This document shows, one piece after another, positions 28,717 to 37,081 of a DNA stretch of 64,000 nucleotides. Position numbers and translations under genes: made by a program. Under the pieces are notes generated by a model. The model was given only the letters and a program-made list of their open reading frames with translations. It was not told the origin of the DNA and made no database searches. How positions within the stretch are numbered: the first letter of the stretch is position 1; each line of letters starts with the position of its first letter. Source of the stretch: Serratia marcescens (lineage in GTDB: Bacteria; Pseudomonadota; Gammaproteobacteria; Enterobacterales; Enterobacteriaceae); assembly GCF_029846115.1 (NCBI RefSeq), contig NZ_JARVZZ010000001.1, forward strand, positions 62,001-126,000, in the 5' to 3' direction.

Positions 28717-29469
28717 ATGAAGATCCGTACCTCTTTGATTGCGTTGGGCATTGCCACCTTGGCAACCGGCTGTCAAAACCTGAATACCGAAACCTTGATG
28801 CAGTCCGGCGCGCAGGCGTTCCAGGCGGCGACCCTGAGCAACAACGACGTTAAGGCCCTGAGTGATAAATCCTGTGCCGAGATGGACAGCAAGGCACAAA
28901 TCGCGCCGGCCGACAGCACCTACGCCAAGCGTCTCAACAAAATCGCCGCGGCGCTGGGCGACAACATCAACGGCACCCCGGCCAACTACAAGGTCTACGT
29001 GACCAAAGACGTCAACGCCTGGGCGATGGCCAACGGCTGCATTCGCGTCTACAGCGGCCTGATGGACATCATGAACGACAACGAAGTGGAAGGCGTGCTG
29101 GGCCACGAAATGGGCCACGTGGCGCTGGGCCACACCCGCAAGGCGATGCAGGTGGCTTACGGCACCGTGGCGCTGCGCACCGCGGCGTCCTCCGCCGGCG
29201 GCGTCATTGGCTCGCTGTCGCAGTCGCAGCTGGCGGACATCGGCGAGAAGCTGGTCAGCGCCCAGTTCTCACAGAAGCAGGAAAGCGAAGCGGATGATTA
29301 CTCGTTCGATCTGCTGAAAAAGCGCGGCATCGATCCGAACGGCCTGGCCACCAGCTTCGAGAAGCTGGCCCAGATGGAAGCCGGCCGCCAGAGCAGCATG
29401 TTCGACGACCACCCTTCTTCCCAAGCGCGTGCGCAGCACATTCGCGATCGCATCGCGGCAGAGAAATAA
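28717..29469 (+). CDS. loiP: M48-family metalloprotease, lipoprotein LoiP (YggG)
   Basis: 250 residues (E. coli LoiP 252). A lipoprotein signal with cleavage before Cys in LATLATGC, then an M48 catalytic domain with the zinc motif HEMGHVALGH and third-ligand helix ESEADDYSFDLL. LoiP is an outer-membrane protease of E. coli. The start at 28717 has AGGAAG 8 bases upstream; a frame from 28690 would spoil the signal peptide. Confidence 0.94.
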   Translation: MKIRTSLIALGIATLATGCQNLNTETLMQSGAQAFQAATLSNNDVKALSDKSCAEMDSKAQIAPADSTYAKRLNKIAAALGDNINGTPANYKVYVTKDVNAWAMANGCIRVYSGLMDIMNDNEVEGVLGHEMGHVALGHTRKAMQVAYGTVALRTAASSAGGVIGSLSQSQLADIGEKLVSAQFSQKQESEADDYSFDLLKKRGIDPNGLATSFEKLAQMEAGRQSSMFDDHPSSQARAQHIRDRIAAEK

Positions 29470-29478
29470 CCACGAAAA

Positions 29479-29498
29479 CGCCCGGCAATCGCCGGGCG
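29479..29498. terminator. Bidirectional terminator between loiP and the ThDP-enzyme gene
   Basis: CGCCCGGC-AATC-GCCGGGCG, perfect 8-bp stem with T6 on the right and AAAA on the left, between converging genes. Confidence 0.9.
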
Positions 29499-29510
29499 TT
29501 TTTTATCGTA

Positions 29511-31154
29511 TTAATACAGCGTTTTCTGCGGCGGCCCGGCGAAAGTCAGCGGCCCGACCTGTTTCATGTCCACCTCGACCACCGACGGCCCCGGGTAGTT
29601 GATCGCCTCGGCCAGCACGCCGTTGAACTGCGACGCCGCGTCCACTTTCCAGGCTTTCAACCCCATCGCTTCGGCGACCTGGGTAAAGGCTGGCGTATGC
29701 AGCTCGTTGTAATACTGGCGCCCGGCGAAATACTTGTCCTGAATGCCGCGCATCACGCCATAACCGCCGTCGTTCATGATCAGCAGGGTGATATTCACCT
29801 GTTCCTGCGCCATGGTCGCCAACTCGCCCAGGCCCAGCGCCAGACCACCGTCGCCCACCAGCCCCACCACCTTGCGCTGCGGGTTGGCGATCGCGCTGCC
29901 GATGGCCATCGGCAGCCCCATACCGATGGCGCCCGCCAGCGAGTGAATGTTGCACAGCGGCGAGATCGCCCGGAACAGCCGGCTGCCCCAGACGCTGCCG
30001 GAAACGGTGATATCGCGTACCAACAGCCCGTCCTGCGGCAGCGCGGCGTCGATGGCGTCGTTGAGTTTGGCGTATTCGCCGGACTGCTGGCGCAGCACGC
30101 GCTCCGCCTGCTGCACCGCCCCCGCGATCTCGGCATCCCACTCGGCGTTGACCTTCTCGCCGGGGCTCAGCCGCGCCGCCAGCGCCGCGAGCAGCGCCGC
30201 ACAGTCGCCGTTGATCTGCTCATCGGCCAGATAGTTGCGGTTGGCCGCCGCCGGATCGATGTCAATCTGCACCAGCGGGCGCGGCAGCGGCAGCGTCCAG
30301 GTACGGGTTTCATTACTGCGCAGGCGCGAACCAGCCACCAGCGTCAGGTCGCACTGCGTCAGGATCGCTTCGATGCTCGGTGAATTATGGAACGCCCGCA
30401 GGCTGCGCGGATGGCTGTCCGGCAGAATGCCGCGCCCGTGGGTGCTGGAGATCACCGCCACGCCGGCGTCCGCCAGCTTGCGCACCGCGTCGCCGCAGGC
30501 CAAGGCGCCGCCGCCCAACCACAGCAGCGGACGCTTGGCCTGTTTCAGCCGCTGATGCAGCCGTTCCACCGCCGCATCGTCCGCCTTCGGCAACGGCGCC
30601 GGCGCCAACGGCTCGGTCAGCACCGAACGGGAAACCAGGCTGCTTTGAATATCGATCGGGATCTCGACCGCCACCGGGCCGCAGGGCACGGTTTGCGCAT
30701 CCAGGATCGCCCGCTGGATCACCGCCACCGCCTGCCCCGGCGAATTGACCCGGTAAGCGCGCTTGGAGCAGGCGCGCAGGAAGCCGAGCTGATCGCGGGT
30801 TTCATGAATAAAACCGGCGTCGGCGTCCAGATAGGCTTTTTCCACCTGGCCGGTGATATGCAGCAGCGGCGTGTTGGCGTTGAGCGCCTCAATCATCGCC
30901 CCCACCGCGTTGCCGGCGCCGGCGCCGGTGCTGGTCAAGGCTACGCCCAGGCCGGAGAAACGCCCGTGTGCGTCGGCCATGGTGACCGCCCCCGCTTCGC
31001 CGCGCGCCGGCACGAAGCGAATTTTATCGCGCTGCCCCACCGCATCGGCGATCGGCAGATTATGAATCGAAATGATGCCGTACATCGCCGACACCGCGTA
31101 CTGTTCCAGAGTCCGGGCTATCGCCTCGCCAACCGTGATTTTATCGCTCATCAT
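29511..31154 (-). CDS. Thiamine diphosphate-dependent enzyme, acetolactate synthase/decarboxylase-like
   Basis: 547 residues with the three-domain layout of the acetolactate synthase/benzoylformate decarboxylase superfamily. The conserved Glu that activates ThDP is E53 (ARGEAGAVTMADAHGR). The ThDP-Mg motif GDGGLALGLGELATMA ends in LLIMNDGGYG. The His common before that Glu in acetolactate synthases is Gly here, which argues against ordinary AHAS. It is last in the catabolic array, after an aldehyde dehydrogenase, so a 2-oxoacid decarboxylase is plausible. Two tandem ATGs (31154, 31151) are possible starts. Confidence 0.78.
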   Translation of the reverse strand: MMSDKITVGEAIARTLEQYAVSAMYGIISIHNLPIADAVGQRDKIRFVPARGEAGAVTMADAHGRFSGLGVALTSTGAGAGNAVGAMIEALNANTPLLHITGQVEKAYLDADAGFIHETRDQLGFLRACSKRAYRVNSPGQAVAVIQRAILDAQTVPCGPVAVEIPIDIQSSLVSRSVLTEPLAPAPLPKADDAAVERLHQRLKQAKRPLLWLGGGALACGDAVRKLADAGVAVISSTHGRGILPDSHPRSLRAFHNSPSIEAILTQCDLTLVAGSRLRSNETRTWTLPLPRPLVQIDIDPAAANRNYLADEQINGDCAALLAALAARLSPGEKVNAEWDAEIAGAVQQAERVLRQQSGEYAKLNDAIDAALPQDGLLVRDITVSGSVWGSRLFRAISPLCNIHSLAGAIGMGLPMAIGSAIANPQRKVVGLVGDGGLALGLGELATMAQEQVNITLLIMNDGGYGVMRGIQDKYFAGRQYYNELHTPAFTQVAEAMGLKAWKVDAASQFNGVLAEAINYPGPSVVEVDMKQVGPLTFAGPPQKTLY

Positions 31155-31203
31155 CTGCCTTCTTAAGGTATTCGTTATTAGGGTTATGCGTAGAGGTGTC
31201 GGC

Positions 31204-32673
31204 CTAGTCGCTCCAGCGGTTCACCTGATGGCTCAGCGCCAGATACACGCTTTTTTGCTGCATGTAGGCCTTGATGCCGTTCAGGCCCTTTTCGCGGCCC
31301 AGCCCGCTCTCCTTGAAACCGCCGAACGGCGTGGAAATCGAGAACGTTTTGTAGGTATTGACCCAGACGGTGCCGGTTTCCAGCCGCTCCGCCAGCGCCA
31401 TCGCGCGAGGGAAGTCGCGGCTCCAGATGCCGGCCGCCAGGCCGTACACCGAGTCATTGGCCTGTTCGATCAGCTGTTGCTCGTCGTCAAACGGCAACGC
31501 CACCAGCACCGGGCCGAAGATCTCTTCCTGGCAAACGCGGGCGTCGTTGTTCAAGCCTTCAATAATGGTCGGCAGGTAATAGCTACCGCTCGCCAGTTGC
31601 GGATCGGCCGGCGCTTCGCCGCCGATGATCACTCGGCCGCCCTCCTGCCGCGCCAGCGCCACGTAGTCCGCCACGCTTTGCCGATGTTTGGCGCTGATCA
31701 GCGGGCCGAGATGCACGCCCGGCACCAGCGGGTTGCCGATGCGCAACCCCGCCGTCAGTTCGGCCAAGCGCGCCAGCAGCGGCTGATACAGCGAACGATG
31801 CACGAACAGCCGCGAACCGGCGATGCACGCCTGGCCGGCGGAGCTGAAAATGCCGTAGCAGATGCCGCGCGCCGCCTGCTCCAGATCGGCGTCCTCCAGC
31901 ACGATGGTCGGCGACTTACCGCCCAATTCCAGCGAAGTGGGGATCAGCTTGTCGGCGGCGATGTGCGCCAAATGGCGCCCGGTACTGGTCCCGCCGGTAA
32001 AGGAGATCTTTTTCACCAGCGGATGGCGCGCCAACGCCTCGCCGATCACCGAACCTTTGCCCGGCAACACGCTGAGCAGCCCGGCCGGCAGACCCGCCTG
32101 TTCGAACAGCTCGGCCAGCTTCAGCGCCATCAGCGGCGTGGCTTCGGCCGGTTTGAGCACCACCGCGTTGCCCGCCGCCAACGCCGGCGCCACCTTCTGC
32201 ATTTCGCTGGCGATCGGCGAGTTCCACGGCGTAATGGCGGCGATCACACCCATCGGTTGATACTGGCTTAGCGTCATCACCTCGGCGCTGCGCGGGGTCG
32301 GCAGCTCGCCTTCCAACACCTCGCAGGCGGCCGCGAAGTAGCGCGCGGTCGCCGCCGCGCTGGCCACCAGCCCGCGGGTCTCCGCCAGCGGCTTGCCGTT
32401 GTCGCGGGTCTGCAGCTCGGCCAGCTGTTCCTGCTGCGCCAGAATCAGGTTGCTGACGCGGTAAAGGATCGAGGCGCGTTGATGCGGCACCAACCCACGC
32501 CATTCCGGCGCGCGCCAGGCGCGCTCCGCCGCTTCCACCGCCTCGTTCACGTCCTCGACGTTAGCGGCACGCAGCCGCGCGTTGACGCTGCCGTCGGCCG
32601 GGAATACCGACGCCATCTCTTCGCCACGCCCTTCACGCCAGCGCCCGGCGACAAAAATATTCAATCGTTCCAT
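31204..32673 (-). CDS. Aldehyde dehydrogenase of the catabolic array
   Basis: 489 residues of the ALDH superfamily. Visible: ITPWNSPIASEMQKVAPAL, SFTGGTSTGRHLAHI, catalytic Glu in SLELGGKSPTIVLEDADL, catalytic Cys in SSAGQACIAGSRLFV, and PFGGFKESGLGREKG. The start at 32673 follows AGGAGCGG; the alternative at 32697 would overlap the upstream gene. It probably oxidises an aldehyde made by the neighbouring ThDP enzyme or hydrolase; the substrate is unknown. Confidence 0.85.
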   Translation of the reverse strand: MERLNIFVAGRWREGRGEEMASVFPADGSVNARLRAANVEDVNEAVEAAERAWRAPEWRGLVPHQRASILYRVSNLILAQQEQLAELQTRDNGKPLAETRGLVASAAATARYFAAACEVLEGELPTPRSAEVMTLSQYQPMGVIAAITPWNSPIASEMQKVAPALAAGNAVVLKPAEATPLMALKLAELFEQAGLPAGLLSVLPGKGSVIGEALARHPLVKKISFTGGTSTGRHLAHIAADKLIPTSLELGGKSPTIVLEDADLEQAARGICYGIFSSAGQACIAGSRLFVHRSLYQPLLARLAELTAGLRIGNPLVPGVHLGPLISAKHRQSVADYVALARQEGGRVIIGGEAPADPQLASGSYYLPTIIEGLNNDARVCQEEIFGPVLVALPFDDEQQLIEQANDSVYGLAAGIWSRDFPRAMALAERLETGTVWVNTYKTFSISTPFGGFKESGLGREKGLNGIKAYMQQKSVYLALSHQVNRWSD

Positions 32674-32689
32674 GCTCCGCTCCTGCCGT

Positions 32690-33484
32690 TCAGGCAATAA
32701 AACCGCCGTCCACCAGACGGCGACAGGCTTGTACCGCGCTCAGCGCCGCCAGGGTTGATGTTTTGGGATTGCTCGCCAGCGGGGTGCCGCTCAGCTCGAT
32801 GTGAAATTCGCCAAAGTCGCCGCACACCTGCAGACGATGGGTATTGCGCCGGGTGGCGGGATCGACCTGCAGACGTACCCGGGTGGCGTCCATCCCCAGG
32901 CCGTTGAGCGCAATGGTGGCCGCCACGTTGGCATTGGCCGGGAACAAACGCGCCGCTTCGCGCGCCGACCCTTCGAAAAATACCTGCGCTTCGCTCACCG
33001 CATCGAGGTCGATCAACTGCTCCGCCGGGCTGCCGCGCCAGCTGGCCGGACTTTTGCTGGCCTGATAGGTCACGCTCTCCAGCCCGCCTTCGCGCGCCGA
33101 CGCCAGCCCATCCATCCCCGCCACCGCACCGGACAACACGATCAGCTGCCCGTGATGGCGGCGGCAAACCTGCTGCAGCCGCTGTTGCAATGCGGCGTCC
33201 GCCAGCGCGCCGGTCGAGATCAGCGCCAGCGGCCAACCGCGCTGCAGCACCGCTTCGCCGAACTCCGCCACCGCCTGTTGGCTGGCGCACTCCAGCACCA
33301 GATCCGGCCGCGGCAAACACTGCTCGGGATGGGTCAGCGCCTGCACCCGCCCGCCAAAGGCCTCGGCGATCGCCGCATGATGAGCCGCGCGCGCCAGGAT
33401 CCAACCGACCTCCACGCCTTCCGGCAAACGGGCGATCACTTCCTTCGCCATCGCGCCGTAGCCAATCATCATGATCTTCTTCAT
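32690..33484 (-). CDS. Aspartate dehydrogenase-like protein (NadX/DUF108 family)
   Basis: 264 residues. An N-terminal Rossmann fold (KKIMMIGYGAMAKEV) is followed by the DUF108 domain with NANVAATIALNGLGMDATRV and RRNTHRLQVCGDFGEFHIEL, typical of NadX-type L-aspartate dehydrogenases, which interconvert aspartate and oxaloacetate plus ammonia or feed iminoaspartate to NAD synthesis. There are no nadA or nadC genes here. Its place in a ring-oxidation array suggests a catabolic amine/2-oxoacid role instead. It lies 15 bases downstream of the SDR gene. Confidence 0.78.
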   Translation of the reverse strand: MKKIMMIGYGAMAKEVIARLPEGVEVGWILARAAHHAAIAEAFGGRVQALTHPEQCLPRPDLVLECASQQAVAEFGEAVLQRGWPLALISTGALADAALQQRLQQVCRRHHGQLIVLSGAVAGMDGLASAREGGLESVTYQASKSPASWRGSPAEQLIDLDAVSEAQVFFEGSAREAARLFPANANVAATIALNGLGMDATRVRLQVDPATRRNTHRLQVCGDFGEFHIELSGTPLASNPKTSTLAALSAVQACRRLVDGGFIA

Positions 33485-33499
33485 CTTTATCGGCCCCTG

Positions 33500-34294
33500 C
33501 TACACATGGCGGTTAAAACCGCCGGATACGTCCAGCGCCGCGCCGGTGGTAAAGGAAGCCAGCGGCGAAGCGAGGAACAGCAGCGCCTGCGCCGGCTCCT
33601 GCGGCTTGCCGAGGCGCTTCATTGGGATGCCGCGCCGTTCGGCGATCGCCGCCGTCCACTGCTCCCAGCTTTGATCTTTATCGCTGCGCTCGTCGAAACG
33701 GCGGCGCCACTGGCCCGACTCCACCATCCCCAGCAAGATCGAGTTAACGCGAATGCCTTTGCCCACCAGCTCTTTCGACAGCGTCAGCGTCATGTTGAGC
33801 AGCGCGGCGCGCGCCGCCGAGGTGGCGATCATGTGTTCTTCCGGCTGCAGCGCCAGCAGCGAGTTCACGCAAGTGATCGACGCGATCGTCGACCGTTCCA
33901 GCGCCGGTAAAAACGCCTGCACCGGGTTGATCACGCCGAACAGCTTCAGCTCGGCCTCATGCAGCCAGGCTTCGCGCGGCGTTTGGTCAAAATGGGCGAC
34001 GAAGCCCTGACCGGCGTTGTTAATCAGCAGATCCACGCCGCCGAAATGCGCCGTCACCTGGTCAGCGAACTGCGCCACCTGCTGCGCGTCCAGTACGTCG
34101 CAGCGCAGCGCCAGGATCTCCGCCTGCGGAAACTCTGCGCGCAGGCTGGCTGCTGCGCCGGCCAGTTTGTCCGGATCGCGGCCACAGAACGCCACCTTCG
34201 CCCCTTCGGCCAGCAGCAGCTTCAGGGTTTCGAAACCGATGCCCGACGAGCCGCCGGTCACCACCGCCACCCGATTTTCAAGCTGAAAATTCAT
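33500..34294 (-). CDS. SDR-family protein with altered catalytic motif
   Basis: 264 residues. The cofactor motif VVTGGSSGIGFE and NNAG are intact. In the catalytic region the usual YxxxK is replaced: the segment reads TSAARAALLNMTLTLSKEL where YSASKAAL is normally expected, giving T for Tyr and R for Lys. The following IRVNSILLGMVESGQW is otherwise typical. It either works by a different acid/base or is a non-oxidoreductase SDR. Start MNFQLENRVAVVTGG at 34294. It overlaps the upstream hydrolase gene by 4 bases (ATGA). Confidence 0.82.
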   Translation of the reverse strand: MNFQLENRVAVVTGGSSGIGFETLKLLLAEGAKVAFCGRDPDKLAGAAASLRAEFPQAEILALRCDVLDAQQVAQFADQVTAHFGGVDLLINNAGQGFVAHFDQTPREAWLHEAELKLFGVINPVQAFLPALERSTIASITCVNSLLALQPEEHMIATSAARAALLNMTLTLSKELVGKGIRVNSILLGMVESGQWRRRFDERSDKDQSWEQWTAAIAERRGIPMKRLGKPQEPAQALLFLASPLASFTTGAALDVSGGFNRHV

Positions 34295-35109
34295 CGTTGG
34301 ATTGCTCCCGTAAAGTCCCGCAGATAGCGGTTGAAACACCCCGGCGCGTCGAGGTAGCTGGCATGGCCGGCGGCGGCGATCAAACGCAGCGTCGCGTCCT
34401 GCTCACGCGCCAGCTCGGCCGCCTTCTCCGGCGGCGTAATGCGATCCTGTTCACCGCACCACACTTCCAGCGGGCCGCGATAGCGCGCCAGATAGCGGCC
34501 GATATCGTCGTTGGCCAGCATCCAGGCGGCACTCAGAAAACCGTCGGGATCGAGCTGCTGCATGCCGTTGCGCACCCAGGCGATATCCTGCGGATCCGCC
34601 CCTTCACGCAGCAAGGCCGCCGCCCGCTGCTCGCCGTAGCCCACCGGCCCCAGCGTCTCTATCATCTGTTGGCGCTGGCCATAGACCTGCCGACGTTTTT
34701 CCTCCGGCGCCGTGGCATAGCCCTGCGCCGGATCCGCCAACACCAATCCACATAACCCGTCCGGATAGCCGGCGGCATAGGCGCTGCCGATCAGCGCCCC
34801 CAGCGAATGGCCGACGATCAGCGGCTGCGCCAGCTGCAGCTCATCAATCAGCGCCGCCAACGCCGCCGCATAACCGGTGGCATCGGCCTGCGGATCCGCC
34901 AACGGCAGGCTGCCGCCGTAGCCCGGCGCGTCCCACGCCAGCAGACGGTGGCCGTCCGTCAGGCCGCTATCGTTGAGCTGCTTGATCCACGAGGCCGATC
35001 CGGAGCTGATGCCGTGCAGCAACACCACCGGCCGCCCCTGCCCGGCCTCGCGCCAGCTCAGGGTGTACGCCCCGCAGCGCGCGCGCTGGCGTTGCGCCAG
35101 GCCGTTCAT
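34291..35109 (-). CDS. Alpha/beta-fold hydrolase
   Basis: 272 residues. The oxyanion motif LLHGISSGSASW, nucleophile Ser in VGHSLGALIGSA, acid Asp in VWCGEQDRITPPE and His in AAGHASYLDAPG form a complete triad. The fold and order match carbon-carbon or ester hydrolases such as meta-cleavage product hydrolases. The start codon shares bases with the cupin stop (TGATG) and its stop overlaps the SDR start, so translation is coupled on both sides. Confidence 0.85.
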   Translation of the reverse strand: MNGLAQRQRARCGAYTLSWREAGQGRPVVLLHGISSGSASWIKQLNDSGLTDGHRLLAWDAPGYGGSLPLADPQADATGYAAALAALIDELQLAQPLIVGHSLGALIGSAYAAGYPDGLCGLVLADPAQGYATAPEEKRRQVYGQRQQMIETLGPVGYGEQRAAALLREGADPQDIAWVRNGMQQLDPDGFLSAAWMLANDDIGRYLARYRGPLEVWCGEQDRITPPEKAAELAREQDATLRLIAAAGHASYLDAPGCFNRYLRDFTGAIQR

Positions 35110-35633
35110 CAGTTGCGCTTCACTTTGGACAGCGGGTGATCCGCCGGGTAAGTCGGGATCTCCGGCTTGGCGGTGCCGAGCATCACGCACATCAGCGCCT
35201 CTTCCTCGCCGTGGTTGAACAGGCCGCGATACACCCCCGCCGGCACCGAGATCAGATCGCGCTCTTTCAGCCTGGTTTCGTAATACTCTTCGCCATCCTG
35301 GATCATCAGCGTGATGCTGCCTTTCAGCATGAAGAACACTTCTTCCACGTCGTCGTGCAGGTGCAACGGGCCCTCGCACTTCGACGGCAGCACCATGGTG
35401 GAGAAGGTGAAGTTGCCCGCCGGAATGGTGTTGGCGTCGCTGGCCACGCCGGTGGCGCCGGTACCGATGTAGCGCATCTGCGCGCGGCGGTATTTCGGGT
35501 CGAAATCGGCCTGAAATTTCAGCGCGTTCCAGTCGTATTTACGGCCTTCGAAACGCGCGATGCGCGACTCTACCCAATTTTCCATCGACAGATCCTGCGG
35601 CTTGACGCCGGCTTTGTTCTCAACCTGAGACAT
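35109..35633 (-). CDS. Cupin-domain protein
   Basis: 174 residues. One double-stranded beta-helix domain at about 75-165, with the metal-binding first motif GPLHLHDDVEEVFFMLKG (two His and a Glu) and a second-motif region ISVPAGVYRGLFNHGEE. Such cupins may be dioxygenases, isomerases or sensors; nothing in the sequence decides. The ATG at 35633 is preceded by AGAGGAGTG, a strong ribosome binding site, so it is likely the first gene of the second half of the array. Confidence 0.8.
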   Translation of the reverse strand: MSQVENKAGVKPQDLSMENWVESRIARFEGRKYDWNALKFQADFDPKYRRAQMRYIGTGATGVASDANTIPAGNFTFSTMVLPSKCEGPLHLHDDVEEVFFMLKGSITLMIQDGEEYYETRLKERDLISVPAGVYRGLFNHGEEEALMCVMLGTAKPEIPTYPADHPLSKVKRN

Positions 35634-35661
35634 GTTGTCACTCCTCTGTTGAATCAAATGG

Positions 35662-35782
35662 TTATCCCCTTCGTCTTTCACGCTGTGGCGTTGTTGGCTG
35701 CATTCGTTCGCACCAGTCACTTACCGCAGTAAGCTCCTGGAGACTCCCGAACTTGCCGCCTAGCCACAGCATGAAATCCATT
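35662..35782. repeat. Dispersed intergenic repeat, copy A
   Basis: This stretch between the cupin and MFS genes matches the reverse complement of 45902-46011 over most of about 110 bases. The shared core is GTTGGCTGC, CGTTC, CCAGT, ACTTAC and AGTAAGCTCCTGG. The core is an imperfect palindrome around CTTAC/GTAAG, so it can fold. Two copies in one window indicate an interspersed repeat family. No ORF was seen. Confidence 0.75.
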
Positions 35783-35801
35783 GGGCTTAGCAATTGTTAA
35801 T

Positions 35802-37058
35802 TCAGTACTTTCTTAGTAACGGCAGCAGAATGAGGCAGCCGACGAAAGCCATCACCACCAGGAACAGCAGGCCGTTATCCATATTGCCGGTGGCGGCGAT
35901 CAACGCCCCCATCAGCACCGGCGCCAGCGCGCCGGCAAAATTGCCCAACCCGTTGAAGATACCGCCGGCGGTAGCGCTGACCTTGCTGCTGGTCGCCTTC
36001 GCCAACAGCGCGAAAATATTCGGCGCACCGGCGCCCCACATAAAGGTGCTGAAGGCCATGGCAGCGATCACGCTGTAGGTGCCCTGCAGGTGCAGCACCA
36101 CCGCCAGACCGAGGCCGGCACCGCATAGCGACAGGAAGCAGGCCAGCGCGCGCCGATCCAGCTTGTCCGACAGCCAGGCGCCCAGCACTTCGCCGAGCAG
36201 CATAGCGATGAACGGCAGCGAAGAGAGGTAACCGGCATGCTCCAGATGAATGCCTTTCCCCTTGATCAGGTAGCTCGGCAACCAGCCGTTCATGCCCCAC
36301 AGGTAGGTCAGGAAGGCGATGTTGAACAGGCAGATCATCCAAAAGTGCGGGCTGCGCAATAGCTCTCGGCGATGCTGTTTGCGTTCGGACACCGCCGGCT
36401 TGGTCGCCGCCGCCGGACGCGCGACGTTCAGGTGGCGCATGCCGAACAGCACCAGCAACATCACCGGCAACGTCAGAAACGCCATAAAGAAGAAGGTGGC
36501 CTGCCAGTCGAAGGTATTGAGAATGTACAGGGTGACCGGGAAGCCAAGCGCGGCGCCCAGCGGCGTGCCGAGCAGCCACAGCATGGTGGCGCGCGCCTGC
36601 AGCTGCGGCGGGAAGGCCTGACGAATAATGGCGTAGGCCATCGGTAGCAGCGGCCCTTCGGCGATGCCGAGCAGAATGCGCAGCGTCATCATGGCGTGAT
36701 AGGAACGCACCATCCCCATCAACACCATCAGCACGCCCCACACCACCATCATGCCAATCAGTACCTTGACCGGATTAAGCCGATCGCCGATGCCGCTGAG
36801 CAGCATCGAGGAAATGCCGTAGGAGAACAGAAACGCGCTCATCAGCAAGCCCAGCCGCGCCGGGTCAAAACCGATCCCTAACGCCTGCTGAAACTCACTA
36901 TCGGAAAACAGCGCCGCGATGCTGATCTTGTCGAAAAACGCCAGCAACACGCAGGCAAACAGCGCGATCGGCACCGACCAGCGCACCCGCTGCTGCGGAT
37001 TTTCGGCAACGGCTTCCCCCGCCCGTCCAGCGCGGGCGTCAATGTCTTGCGTAGTCAT
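35802..37058 (-). CDS. MFS transporter, anion:cation symporter type
   Basis: 418 residues with 12 predicted helices. VPIALFACVLLAFFDKISIAALFSD and LRILLGIAEGPLLPMAYAIIRQ are typical of the ACS family that imports organic acids such as phthalates, glucarate and 4-hydroxyphenylacetate. The start at 37058 follows GGGAGCG. It lies within the catabolic array 23 bases after the ferredoxin reductase gene, so it probably imports the pathway substrate. Confidence 0.86.
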   Translation of the reverse strand: MTTQDIDARAGRAGEAVAENPQQRVRWSVPIALFACVLLAFFDKISIAALFSDSEFQQALGIGFDPARLGLLMSAFLFSYGISSMLLSGIGDRLNPVKVLIGMMVVWGVLMVLMGMVRSYHAMMTLRILLGIAEGPLLPMAYAIIRQAFPPQLQARATMLWLLGTPLGAALGFPVTLYILNTFDWQATFFFMAFLTLPVMLLVLFGMRHLNVARPAAATKPAVSERKQHRRELLRSPHFWMICLFNIAFLTYLWGMNGWLPSYLIKGKGIHLEHAGYLSSLPFIAMLLGEVLGAWLSDKLDRRALACFLSLCGAGLGLAVVLHLQGTYSVIAAMAFSTFMWGAGAPNIFALLAKATSSKVSATAGGIFNGLGNFAGALAPVLMGALIAATGNMDNGLLFLVVMAFVGCLILLPLLRKY

Positions 37059-37081
37059 AAAACGCTCCCGAGGTTCGGGCG

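Noticed and set aside
29511..31154. Acetolactate synthase large subunit for valine synthesis
   Set aside because: No small subunit gene, Gly in place of the usual His before the catalytic Glu, and it sits in a catabolic array.
35110..35379. N-terminal extension of the alpha/beta hydrolase
   Set aside because: It overlaps the cupin gene in another frame; the ATG at 35109 coupled to the cupin stop starts the real protein.
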